Shown piece after piece: positions 1-5,901 of a DNA stretch of 8,547 nt. The stretch covers positions 1 through 8,547 of the forward strand of contig JAIOSI010000160.1 of assembly GCA_021107695.1 (NCBI GenBank). Direction: 5' to 3'. The notes under the pieces were generated by a model. The model searched no databases, had not been told where the DNA came from, and was given only the letters and a program-made list of their open reading frames with translations. The translations under genes and the position numbers were made by a program. The stretch's first letter is position 1; the number at the start of each line of letters is the position of its first letter. Source of the stretch: a bacterium (GTDB lineage: Bacteria; RBG-13-66-14).

Positions 1-779
1 GAAAGAGCCGCGATCAGAGCCGTTGTCTCCACGGTGGAGCCACGCCCGATGTTGATCAGCAGCGCGCCCCGTTTGCAGGCGGAGAGCTTCTCGGCATCGA
101 GCCAGTTCTCGGTCTCCGCCGTCGCGGGCAGCAGGTTGAAGATCAGGTCAACCTCCGGCAGGAACTCCCGCCAGTCCTCCGGCGAGAAGACCCGTGCCGC
201 CGCGATACCTTTCCTCGGCTGCCGGACCATCGCCCAGATCTCCACCCCAAAACCGTAGAGCCGTCGCACCAGTTCCTTACCGATACTGCCGAGACCGAGG
301 ATGATCGCCCGCTTGCCGTGGAGGTTCGACAGCCGCAGCCGCAGTTCATTGATGATGAACTCCTTGCGCTGCTGGGCGCAGAAGCTCTGGGCGAGCTTCC
401 GGGTCAGCGAGAGAGCCAGGGTCATGGCGTGTTCTGCCACGGCGATGGAGTGAACGCCCCGTGAATTGGTCAGGGTGATTCCCCGCTCGTTGAGCCGCTC
501 CACGGCACTGTTGTCGAATCCCGCCTGCGCCAGATGCACCCAGCGCAGCTTCTTCGCCAGTGCCAGCTGCTTCTCGTTGATGGTGTAGCCGAAAAAGACC
601 TCTGCCTCCGCCATCGCCGCCGCGTAGGTATCTCTATCCCGGCTGGGGATAACCTCAAGCTCGGTGTTTTCGTTGCCTTCAGGGTCAACGGCTCCGCTCT
701 GGGCAACCGCCTGGCGGATGTCATCGGCAACCCGCCGCTGAATATCCCAGTCCCTACTGACAAAGATAAGCGTTTTCAT
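1..779 (-). CDS. D-isomer-specific 2-hydroxyacid dehydrogenase, 3' end cut off by the window
   Basis: Reading down from an ATG at 779 gives 259 residues open to the left edge, so the C-terminus is missing. The family reduces 2-keto acids or oxidises D-2-hydroxyacids with NAD(P) in the cytoplasm. Seen: an N-terminal substrate lobe with WVHLAQAGFDN near residues 80-90, TNSRGVHSIAVAEHAM near 104-119, the Rossmann loop GLGSIG at 162-167, and NIGRGS at 243-248, whose R246 is the family's catalytic arginine. The catalytic Glu and His lie beyond the edge. After the Rossmann loop the second strand ends in AMVRQPRKG, with Arg where NAD-dependent members have Asp/Glu, which suggests NADP(H); this is inference. 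The start is supported by GAGGAGAG at 783-790. The exact substrate cannot be told. It is the last gene of the minus-strand run. Confidence 0.9.
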   Translation of the reverse strand, partial: MKTLIFVSRDWDIQRRVADDIRQAVAQSGAVDPEGNENTELEVIPSRDRDTYAAAMAEAEVFFGYTINEKQLALAKKLRWVHLAQAGFDNSAVERLNERGITLTNSRGVHSIAVAEHAMTLALSLTRKLAQSFCAQQRKEFIINELRLRLSNLHGKRAIILGLGSIGKELVRRLYGFGVEIWAMVRQPRKGIAAARVFSPEDWREFLPEVDLIFNLLPATAETENWLDAEKLSACKRGALLINIGRGSTVETTALIAAL

Positions 780-782
780 CGG

Positions 783-790
783 CTCTCCTC
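783..790 (-). promoter_or_regulatory. Shine-Dalgarno of the hydroxyacid dehydrogenase
   Basis: On the minus strand GAGGAGAG precedes the ATG at 779 by a few bases. It fixes the start and shows strong independent initiation after the repeat gap. Confidence 0.75.
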
Positions 791-822
791 ACTGAGGCAA
801 TCGCATGATTTTGACTTTAAGA

Positions 823-842
823 CAAGGGGTTTCAACCCCTTG
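823..842. repeat. REP-like hairpin A of an AAGGGG pair
   Basis: CAAGGGGTTTCAACCCCTTG is a perfect 8-bp stem with a TTCA loop. It lies in the gap between the dehydrogenase and the small membrane-protein gene. A near twin follows 47 bases later at 870-889 with the same CAAGGGG/CCCCTTG arms and a changed centre. There is no T-tract on either side, so it is a poor intrinsic terminator. A dispersed REP-type palindrome is the best reading. Confidence 0.75.
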
Positions 843-869
843 CGGAAACTGAGATGTATCGCAAATTCC

Positions 870-889
870 CAAGGGGCTAAAGCCCCTTG
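870..889. repeat. REP-like hairpin B of an AAGGGG pair
   Basis: CAAGGGGCTAAAGCCCCTTG is a perfect 8-bp stem with a TAAA loop. On the opposite strand its centre reads CTTTAG, matching the TTTCAA layout of hairpin A, so the two can be read as inverted copies separated by 27 bases. This is the arrangement expected of a REPIN or BIME. Confidence 0.75.
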
Positions 890-913
890 CCTAAAACGAA
901 GGGGAATTACCAT

Positions 914-1300
914 CTATTCAAAGCCATTTTCACTTTCTTCAAAGATGTTACTTCGCAGAACCACGCTGAGGTTCCCCGGCTCCACCACCACGACCTCGGT
1001 GGGTTGATGTCCTCCCAGGCGCAGCATCAGCCGTGCCGGGAAAAGCTCCTCCGGCAGGTGAATCAGAAACCGCCCGTCGGGTCCGCTCTCCGCCGTGTAG
1101 AGCGAGGGGTCGTAGTCGGTGGGAGGAGCCAGGGGTAAGCAGTACACCTCGACCTCCGCCAGTAAAGCCCCGGCTTCGTCGCAGACCGCACCGACGATTG
1201 GCTCCGGCGGTGGTGTCTGGCAGAGCAGCACCGCCCCCAGGGCGACGACAAAGCCTCCGCCGAACCAAACCAGCTGCTTGTACCAGGGCAGAGAGAGCAT
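914..1300 (-). CDS. Small membrane-anchored protein with a carboxypeptidase-regulatory-like beta domain
   Basis: 128 residues. Residues 8-27 form one hydrophobic segment (LVWFGGGFVVALGAVLL), most likely a signal anchor or uncleaved signal. The Cys at 27 is a poor lipobox because Leu precedes it. A proline-rich hinge (TPPPEP, 29-34) leads to a region of about 80 residues with the spacing of a small beta-sandwich of the carboxypeptidase-regulatory/CnaB kind: VGAVCDEAGALLAEVEVY, then GPDGRFLIHLPEE, then LRLGGHQPTEVVVVEPGNLSVVL. That fold assignment comes from pattern and is not certain. The ATG (1300-1298) directly follows the TAG (1303-1301) of the nuclease-like gene with no base between, so the two are almost surely co-transcribed and translationally coupled. 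GGAG inside the end of the upstream gene can serve as ribosome binding site. Function unknown; it probably faces outside the membrane. Confidence 0.75.
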   Translation of the reverse strand: MLSLPWYKQLVWFGGGFVVALGAVLLCQTPPPEPIVGAVCDEAGALLAEVEVYCLPLAPPTDYDPSLYTAESGPDGRFLIHLPEELFPARLMLRLGGHQPTEVVVVEPGNLSVVLRSNIFEESENGFE

Positions 1301-2386
1301 CTAGTGTCCCATCTCCGGTGTCTTCAAACGGAAGCTGACCTCGTACTCCATCAGCTCGATTGTTCCTTTGGGCAGAACCTTCAGGGCGTAGCGGAGCTTC
1401 TCTCCCGTCGTCCGCCCGATGATCAGCCCCTTGACCGTTGCACCCTCGGCGAGGTTGCCCTTGATCCAGCCCATATAGCGGAGGATCTGCGCCACGGTCT
1501 GGTCGCTGGTCTGCCCCCGCTTAAGCTCGATTACCAGCAGGTCGTTGCCCTGCTTCGCCCGACAGAGCAGGTCTATCCGCCCGATCGCCGTGATGTATTC
1601 CACCCCGACCAGGTCGCCGTCCTCTTCGAGGATAGTCCAATCCTTCGCCAGGGGCAAGCCCTCCCAGTTGTCGATGAGGAAGTTGTGCAGATGCCGCTCC
1701 AGCCCGAAGCGATGCTCTGGCGGGGTTGCTTCAATCCCCTCGGCGGGTAGCTGCTCCGTTGGCTGCTCATCAAAATCCTCTTCGGGGAGGATGTTCAGCA
1801 ATAAAGCCCACAGCGTATCCAGCGTCCAGAGGTCAACGCCCAGTTCCCCGGCGAGCTTCAGGAGTACGGCGTTGAACTTCCCGTAGCGGCTTCCAAAGCT
1901 CTCGCCTTTCACAAAGTTTTCTCCACGATCAAACTCTGGGAATACCTTTAGCCTCTTCATGCCAACTTCGGAGTGCTTGTTCCAGACGCCGTATTTATCC
2001 GGATAGGCAACGAGGAGAATCGGTGTAATCAGCCCCTTCCCCATCCCCTTGATGTTATGAGAACCGCCCTTTTCGATAAGTTGATTAAGCCGTGTTTCCA
2101 GCGGTTGGGTTTCGTCAACCAGCAGCGTCAGAGCCGCCTTAAGCTGGTCAAACTGCGCCTCCAGCTTGCGCTTCTGGAAGAACAGCCCCTTCCAGTGTCC
2201 GTTATCCTCGAAGGAGAGAAAGCTCTCGAACTCCTCCCAGCTTAGTGCCGCCGGATTCAGGAATAGCGGTTGATAGCGGCTGATTACCTCAGCTTTGTTC
2301 TGCTGAATGAGTAGTCCCTCGGCGTTAGATTTCAGCAGCGGCATGGTGGCGCGGAGCTTGGCGATTGCTTCTTCCCAGGTATTCAT
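1301..2386 (-). CDS. Predicted endonuclease with C-terminal NucS/DUF91-like PD-(D/E)XK domain (copy 1)
   Basis: 361 residues. The C-terminal part (about 224-325) reads like the NucS/DUF91 nuclease core: FGLERHL (228-233), GRIDLL with D272, VIELKRG with E287 and K289, and Q300 in the run up to RYMGW. Those are the metal-binding D, E-x-K and Q of the PD-(D/E)XK fold, and none is lost. The N-terminal ~200 residues are helical. They include NIKGMGKGLITPILLVAYPDKYGVWN at 111-136 (key residues K113-G118, P129, Y132, W135), a pattern resembling helix-hairpin-helix-like segments in restriction-associated proteins. A variable acidic linker (about 200-224) joins the halves. NucS proteins cut mismatched or branched DNA, but whether this family does so is unknown. 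The start at 2386 has AAGGGAT at 2391-2397. A paralog lies at 5912-6955; this copy carries an extra FVKGES near 158-163. The ORF is intact. Confidence 0.85.
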   Translation of the reverse strand: MNTWEEAIAKLRATMPLLKSNAEGLLIQQNKAEVISRYQPLFLNPAALSWEEFESFLSFEDNGHWKGLFFQKRKLEAQFDQLKAALTLLVDETQPLETRLNQLIEKGGSHNIKGMGKGLITPILLVAYPDKYGVWNKHSEVGMKRLKVFPEFDRGENFVKGESFGSRYGKFNAVLLKLAGELGVDLWTLDTLWALLLNILPEEDFDEQPTEQLPAEGIEATPPEHRFGLERHLHNFLIDNWEGLPLAKDWTILEEDGDLVGVEYITAIGRIDLLCRAKQGNDLLVIELKRGQTSDQTVAQILRYMGWIKGNLAEGATVKGLIIGRTTGEKLRYALKVLPKGTIELMEYEVSFRLKTPEMGH

Positions 2387-2390
2387 GCAA

Positions 2391-2397
2391 ATCCCTT
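2391..2397 (-). promoter_or_regulatory. Shine-Dalgarno of NucS-like copy 1
   Basis: On the minus strand AAGGGAT stands five bases before the ATG at 2386. The same start residue pattern, MNTW, begins the paralog at 5912, so both starts support each other. Confidence 0.65.
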
Positions 2398-2434
2398 CGT
2401 TATGGTAGCTGTGAGGTAGTAGCGTGATGATTGC

Positions 2435-2475
2435 CAGAGGATAACACCTCTGCCCGACGGGTTGTGTCGGGGTGT
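2435..2475. repeat. Pair of small hairpins beside the REPIN-like element
   Basis: CAGAGG (2435-2440) pairs with CCTCTG (2447-2452), and CCCGAC (2453-2458) pairs at once with GTCGGG (2466-2471). The flanks CACC (2445-2448) and GGTG (2471-2474) could pair instead as an outer stem. The block abuts the 62-base element at 2480. It may be a further, diverged repeat unit or structured leader RNA; nothing in it looks coding. Confidence 0.5.
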
Positions 2476-2479
2476 CTCT

Positions 2480-2541
2480 GTAGGGGCGAACCTTGTGTTC
2501 GCCCTTTTTCTAATTGGGCAGGCACAGGGGTCTGCCCCTAC
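2480..2541. repeat. REPIN-like element: two inverted GTAGGGGC repeats
   Basis: The 62 bases start with GTAGGGGC (2480-2487) and end with its exact reverse complement GCCCCTAC (2534-2541). Each half folds alone: GGGCGAAC (2484-2491) with GTTCGCCC (2497-2504), five-base loop; and GGGCAG (2516-2521) with CTGCCC (2532-2537), ten-base loop. Read inward, the halves align as GTAGGGGC, then GAACC or AGACC, then TGTG, then the closing arm, with both arms of the stem changed together. Two inverted REP sequences forming a unit is the definition of a REPIN. The element lies 94 bases upstream of NucS-like copy 1 and 14 bases past the nitroreductase stop. The first hairpin is followed by TTTTT (2505-2509), so it could also end plus-strand (antisense) transcripts. 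Confidence 0.75.
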
Positions 2542-2555
2542 GGATTATGGGGAGA

Positions 2556-3116
2556 TTACCCCTCCCACGACTGTTTTGCGCTGTCCTCGAAGGCGACTTT
2601 ATTCAGAGGCTGACGAACTCGCCGAGGGCGTTTACCATCCTCCGCCGGATAACCCAGGGCGATGATTGCCAGCGGTTTCCAAGCTCTCGGTAGCTGGAGC
2701 AGCTGCCGCAGCGGTTTATCCTTGAACCAGCCGATCCAGCAGCTCCCTAGCCCCAGCTCGGTGGCTTGGAGGACGAACTGTTCCCCGGCGGAGCCGCAGT
2801 CCATCAGGTGATAAGGAATCTCCTTGATGCCCTCGCCGAGTTTGGCGATGCCGTGGGGCCTGGCGCAGAGGACGACGAAGACCGGGGCGGACTTCGCCCA
2901 TTTATTTGGCACCAGCCCGCCGATGACCTCGTCCTTCAGCCGTTGAACCTGCTCTGCTCCACGGACAGCGACAAACCGCCAGGGCTGGGAGTTCTCGGCA
3001 CTGGGAGCGAGATGAGCAGCTTCGAGGCAGGCGGTCAGCTTCTCCCGTTCCACCGGACGGTCTGGGTCGAAGCTGCGGCAGGAGTAGCGAGCGTTAATCA
3101 GTTCGGTGAAGTTCAT
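2556..3116 (-). CDS. Nitroreductase family FMN oxidoreductase
   Basis: 186 residues, the usual size of a compact nitroreductase. These are FMN-dependent flavoproteins, typically dimeric, that use NAD(P)H to reduce nitro compounds, quinones or flavins. Seen: the FMN phosphate-binding start RYSCRSFDPDRPV (residues 10-22), APSAENSQPWRF, LGLGSCWIGWF, and the late ALGYPAEDGKRPRR. The reading frame runs upstream to 3206, but that extension translates a repeat (low-complexity PPPLGGGSGRG). The ATG at 3116 has AGGA (3124-3127) seven bases away and begins just before the conserved motif, so I chose it. The last few codons run toward the repeat at 2541 and the C-terminal tail may have been altered by it. 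Substrate unknown. Neighbours are the M20 peptidase upstream and the NucS-like gene downstream, all co-directional but separated by repeats. Confidence 0.9.
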   Translation of the reverse strand: MNFTELINARYSCRSFDPDRPVEREKLTACLEAAHLAPSAENSQPWRFVAVRGAEQVQRLKDEVIGGLVPNKWAKSAPVFVVLCARPHGIAKLGEGIKEIPYHLMDCGSAGEQFVLQATELGLGSCWIGWFKDKPLRQLLQLPRAWKPLAIIALGYPAEDGKRPRRVRQPLNKVAFEDSAKQSWEG

Positions 3117-3144
3117 AACATTGTCCTGAGAAGTTTTGTGGTTA

Positions 3145-3179
3145 GCCCCCCTCCCTGACCCTCCCCCCAGAGGGGGAGG
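3145..3179. repeat. C-rich tract with an 8-bp hairpin
   Basis: CCTCCCCC (3160-3167) pairs with GGGGGAGG (3172-3179) across a CAGA loop. It is preceded by a related pyrimidine stretch ending CCCTCCCTGA (about 3149-3158), giving CCCTCCC twice in a row. It looks like a dispersed C/G-rich repeat and is what the spurious N-terminal extension of the nitroreductase frame translates. No T-tract follows. Confidence 0.6.
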
Positions 3180-3196
3180 TGAATATAAGAAGGGGA

Positions 3197-3220
3197 GTAG
3201 GGGCACGGCATGCCGCGCCC
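3197..3220. repeat. Single GTAGGGGC palindromic repeat
   Basis: GTAGGGGC (3197-3204) opens a near-perfect palindrome: GGGC and GCCC (3201-3204, 3217-3220) bracket CGGCATGCCG (3206-3215), with one A/C mismatch. The start matches the REP at 2480 and 5779, but the expected closing CTAC is absent. It lies five bases beyond the stop of the M20 peptidase gene. Confidence 0.65.
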
Positions 3221-3225
3221 TTGTT

Positions 3226-4542
3226 CTATTTCCTCAGCTCTCGGATGTAGTCTAGGGTGCGCGTGGTCATTGCCGTCAGGGTATCCAGCTCGATGCGCTC
3301 GTCAATCCCGTGAACCCGCTGCTTGGTGCGCAGCGGGTCGTGGCTTGCCGGGAAAGGCACATAGCCGTAGGAGTCGTAGCCTGCCCAGCGCATCTGTCGG
3401 GAGTCGGTGGCAGCTTGGCAGAGCGTGGGGACCAGCTTCGTTCCCGGCTCCCACTGCTCCAGCAGGCGGCGGATGGTGTTGACCGCCGGAGAATCCACCG
3501 TCGAGAGACTGGCGGGGTGCGAACCTTCGTCCAGAACCTCCACGGGGAGGTCGCTGACCAGCTCTTTGAAGACACCGAGGAGTTCCCCTGGCTCCGTACC
3601 AGGAAGCAGACGGCAGTCGCAGGTGAGCTTCGCCTCGCCGGGGAGGATGTTGATCTTGCTGCTCGCCTGTAGCATCGTCGGCGAGATGGTGTCGGTGTAG
3701 AGTGCCTTGACGAAGATAGTCGCACCGGGCAGGGTCGCTTCGATCATCTGGAAGATGCCCTCCCAGTCCGCTGCGGTCTCGATGTTCAGGTCGGGAATGA
3801 GCAGGTCGAGGAGGGAACGGTTGGAGTCCATCAGCCGATAGCGGGGCGGGAGCTGCTCCAGCCGCCGCAGTACCTCACCGAGGGTGTAGGCGGCGATCTC
3901 CTTCGGTGGCAGTGAGGCGTGTCCCTGTTTGCCTTTGGCGGTAAAGCTGACCTGGAGCTGCCCCTTCTCTCCGACCATGAAGCCAGCGAATTTCTGTTCA
4001 CCAAAGGAGAAGATGTCGCCGCCGCCCTCGGTTACGCAGAGCCAGCAGTCGGTCCACTCCGGGCGGTTATCCAGCAGCCACGCGATGCCCAGCGACCCGC
4101 CGACCTCTTCATCCGCCGTGGCAAGGAGGCGTACCGGTCGTCCGGTTGTTTCGCCGTTGCGAGCCATTTCTGCCAGAGCCACCGCCTGCGCCACCAGCAC
4201 GCCCTTGCAGTCAATCGCTCCGCGCCCCCAGACACAGCCATCGGCAATCTCACCACCGAAGGGATCCCGAGTCCACTTGCTCAAATCGCCCACCGGAACC
4301 ACGTCGAGATGTCCCATCACCAGCAGCGGCTTCTCGTCGGTATCGCCAGCAAGGTAAGCCATCCCGCTGGCTCGGTTCGGGGCGAACTCCACCACCTCGG
4401 TGGTCAGTCCCCGCTCCGCCAGCCAGTCTGTCAGGTAGCGAGCGCAGGCGAGTTCATCGCCGGGAGGGTTTGTTGTGTTGAAGCGGATAAGCTCACTGAG
4501 CAGTTCGGCACTATCTTTACCAAGGCGGTCGGCAATGGTCAT
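3226..4542 (-). CDS. M20 family zinc metallopeptidase / deacylase
   Basis: 438 residues. Members of this ArgE/DapE/carboxypeptidase-G2 family use two zinc ions to hydrolyse peptide or acyl-amide bonds in the cytoplasm. All hallmark residues are visible: H78 and D80 in MGHLDVVP, the bridging D111 in GRGAIDCKG, catalytic E145 and ligand E146 in ATADEEVGG, E172 in VTEGGGD, H208 in GKQGHAS of the lid (dimerisation) domain, and H411 in VHGIDERI. So it is probably active. Substrate cannot be assigned; acetylornithine, succinyl-diaminopimelate and dipeptides are all used in the family. The frame opens at 4575, but the ATG at 4542 has AGGAGA at 4547-4552 and starts the family-like N-terminus, so 4542 is chosen. 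It is the first gene of the minus-strand run and diverges from prfB. Confidence 0.92.
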   Translation of the reverse strand: MTIADRLGKDSAELLSELIRFNTTNPPGDELACARYLTDWLAERGLTTEVVEFAPNRASGMAYLAGDTDEKPLLVMGHLDVVPVGDLSKWTRDPFGGEIADGCVWGRGAIDCKGVLVAQAVALAEMARNGETTGRPVRLLATADEEVGGSLGIAWLLDNRPEWTDCWLCVTEGGGDIFSFGEQKFAGFMVGEKGQLQVSFTAKGKQGHASLPPKEIAAYTLGEVLRRLEQLPPRYRLMDSNRSLLDLLIPDLNIETAADWEGIFQMIEATLPGATIFVKALYTDTISPTMLQASSKINILPGEAKLTCDCRLLPGTEPGELLGVFKELVSDLPVEVLDEGSHPASLSTVDSPAVNTIRRLLEQWEPGTKLVPTLCQAATDSRQMRWAGYDSYGYVPFPASHDPLRTKQRVHGIDERIELDTLTAMTTRTLDYIRELRK

Positions 4543-4546
4543 GGTT

Positions 4547-4552
4547 TCTCCT
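4547..4552 (-). promoter_or_regulatory. Shine-Dalgarno of the M20 peptidase
   Basis: AGGAGA on the minus strand, five bases before the ATG at 4542. It decides this start over the upstream ATG at 4575. Confidence 0.75.
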
Positions 4553-4591
4553 GGGGTTTCATCGAAGGGCAGCAATCAAAGTCAATCAATG

Positions 4592-4621
4592 TTAAAATAA
4601 CTTCCTCTTGCTGGCTACAAT
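4592..4621 (+). promoter_or_regulatory. Possible sigma-70-type promoter of prfB
   Basis: TTAAAA (4592-4597, 4 of 6 against TTGACA) and TACAAT (4616-4621, 5 of 6 against TATAAT) are 18 bases apart in the AT-rich divergent region, ending 21 bases before the prfB start. A minus-strand promoter for the M20 gene must lie in the same ~100 bases, but no good match was seen. Confidence 0.4.
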
Positions 4622-4642
4622 CCATTTTTCAATCGGAGTTTC

Positions 4643-5741
4643 ATGCCCGACTACGCCGAGTCCCTCGCCCACGCCCGCCACGCCGTCGAAGACCTCTGGG
4701 AGTGTCTTTGACCCCACAATCAAGCAGGCGCGCCTTGACGATCTGAACAAGCAGATGTACGCCGCCAATTTTTGGGACGCTCCTCAGGCGGCTGCCAAGA
4801 CCTCCGCCGAGGCGGCTCGCCTGCAAAAGGAACTGGATAGGGGCGAGAACCTGAAGATCGAGCTGAACGACCTCGGCGAACTGGGCGAGCTTGCCCTTAC
4901 CGAGAAAGACACCGACGAGCTGGCTGAGGTTACAGATGGTCTGATAAAGCTCACCGAGCAGGCGGAGTCCCTCACCGCGCAGACGTTGCTCAGCGGTGAG
5001 TACGACGACGAAGATGCCATCGTGGAGATCCACCCCGGTGCTGGCGGTACCGACTCCGCCGACTGGGCGGAGATGCTCTATCGGATGTACTATCGCTTCT
5101 GCGAGCAGCGGGGCTGGAAGGTTGAGCTGATCGAGCTGACCCCCGACGACATCGCCGGAATCAAGTCCGCCACCCTCGCGGTGCGGGGGGAGCTGGTCTA
5201 CGGCTACCTGAAGTCCGAGATCGGCGTGCATCGCCTGGTGCGCCTCTCACCCTTCGACTCCAGCCACAAACGCCACACCTCCTTCGCCGCTCTCTACGCC
5301 TACCCCGATCTCTCCAGCGATATCGAGGTCGAGATCGTCCCCGCCGACCTGCGGATTGATGTCTTCCGCGCCTCCGGGCATGGCGGGCAGTCGGTCAACA
5401 CTACCGACTCCGCCGTGCGGATTACCCATAAGCCGACGGGGATCGTGGTCTCCTGCCAGAACGAGCGGTCGCAGCACGCCAACAAGAACATCGCCATGAA
5501 GGTGCTGAAGAGTCGCCTCGCCGACCTCTATCGTCGGCAGCGGGAGGAAGAGCTTGCCAAGAGCAAAGCCGACAAGAGCCACATTGGCTTCGGGGCGCAG
5601 ATTCGCAACTACGTCCTCCACCCGTACCAGCTGGTGAAGGATGCCCGCACCGCCCAGGAGACGGGGAATATCCAGGCGGTTCTCGACGGCGACCTCGACC
5701 AGTTCATCGAGGCATACCTGCGCTGGAGCCATAAGCAGTAG
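4643..5741 (+). CDS. prfB: Peptide chain release factor 2, made by programmed +1 frameshift
   Basis: RF2 reads UGA and UAA in the ribosomal A site and triggers release of the finished protein. The joined product is 365 residues, the normal RF2 size. The zero frame starts at ATG 4643 (GGAG at 4635-4638) and gives 22 residues, MPDYAESL to WECL, before TGA at 4709-4711. Shifting +1 at CTT gives DPTIKQARLDDLNKQM and continues to TAG at 5741. Without the shift, the frame would have to start at 4608, which gives a Pro/Thr/Ser-rich non-RF2 N-terminus. Hallmarks: SPF in LSPFDSSHKR, the stop-recognition tripeptide of RF2 (RF1 has PxT), and GGQ in SGHGGQSVNTTDSA, the peptide-release loop. It ends in TAG, which RF1 reads. 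It is autoregulated: low RF2 slows termination at the internal TGA and favours the shift. Confidence 0.96.
4698..4711 (+). promoter_or_regulatory. prfB: prfB programmed +1 frameshift signal
   Basis: GGGAG (4698-4702) acts as an internal Shine-Dalgarno three bases before CTT (4706-4708), followed by TGA C (4709-4712). E. coli prfB has the same order and spacing: an SD-like purine block, three bases, CTT TGA C. tRNA-Leu slips from CTT to TTT, so the next codon is GAC. Confidence 0.95.
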
Positions 5742-5770
5742 ATTACGGTATGCCTCCACGGAAACGATGT

Positions 5771-5803
5771 AATACGCCGTAGGGGCGTATTGCGATACGC
5801 CCC
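5771..5803. repeat. GTAGGGGC repeat with two mutually exclusive stems
   Basis: GTAGGGGC begins at 5779. The family fold pairs GGGGCGTAT (5782-5790) with ATACGCCCC (5795-5803) over a TGCG loop: nine perfect pairs. The preceding AATACGCC (5771-5778) can pair instead with GGCGTATT (5784-5791) over a five-base loop, so the middle strand has two partners. It stands 30 bases after the prfB stop. There is no following T-run, so it is not a good intrinsic terminator. Confidence 0.7.
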
Positions 5804-5840
5804 CGCTTGGAAGAAACGCTGATATTCTCTATGGCGAAAT

Positions 5841-5866
5841 GTAGGGCGGGGATTTTAATGCCCGCC
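5841..5866. repeat. Diverged GTAGGG repeat
   Basis: GTAGGGCGGG (5841-5850) is closed by CCCGCC (5861-5866). Inside, ATT and AAT also face each other around the centre, so the palindrome is nearly continuous apart from a G/G mismatch. It starts 62 bases after the repeat at 5779, in the same orientation. It lies 45 bases before the NucS-like copy 2 start. Confidence 0.6.
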
Positions 5867-5901
5867 GTGAGACGCTGGATTACTTCAAAAATCAAAACAA
5901 T

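Noticed and set aside
823..889. CRISPR array
   Set aside because: Only two units, each a self-complementary hairpin with different centres; no regular spacers and no cas genes.
914..1300. Small membrane protein as a lipoprotein
   Set aside because: Cys27 is preceded by LL, and Leu directly before the Cys does not fit a lipobox.
3117..3206. Extended start of the nitroreductase
   Set aside because: Low-complexity PPPLGGGSGRG translates the C-rich repeat. The ATG at 3116 has AGGA and begins the conserved part.
4608..4706. Longer single-frame prfB starting at 4608
   Set aside because: Its first 33 residues are Pro/Thr/Ser-rich and unlike RF2, with no ribosome binding site. The zero-frame ATG at 4643 plus CTT TGA C explains the N-terminus.
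4706..4712. Internal TGA in prfB as a sequencing error or pseudogene
   Set aside because: The stop is the programmed frameshift site with its SD-like block at the right spacing, and the rest of the gene is intact.
3919..4746. 275-codon open frame on the plus strand
   Set aside because: It is antisense to the M20 peptidase and runs over the divergent promoter region and the prfB start. No domain signs.
5782..5803. Intrinsic terminator of prfB
   Set aside because: The stem is strong but no T-tract follows (CCGCTTGG). Better explained as a repeat-family palindrome.
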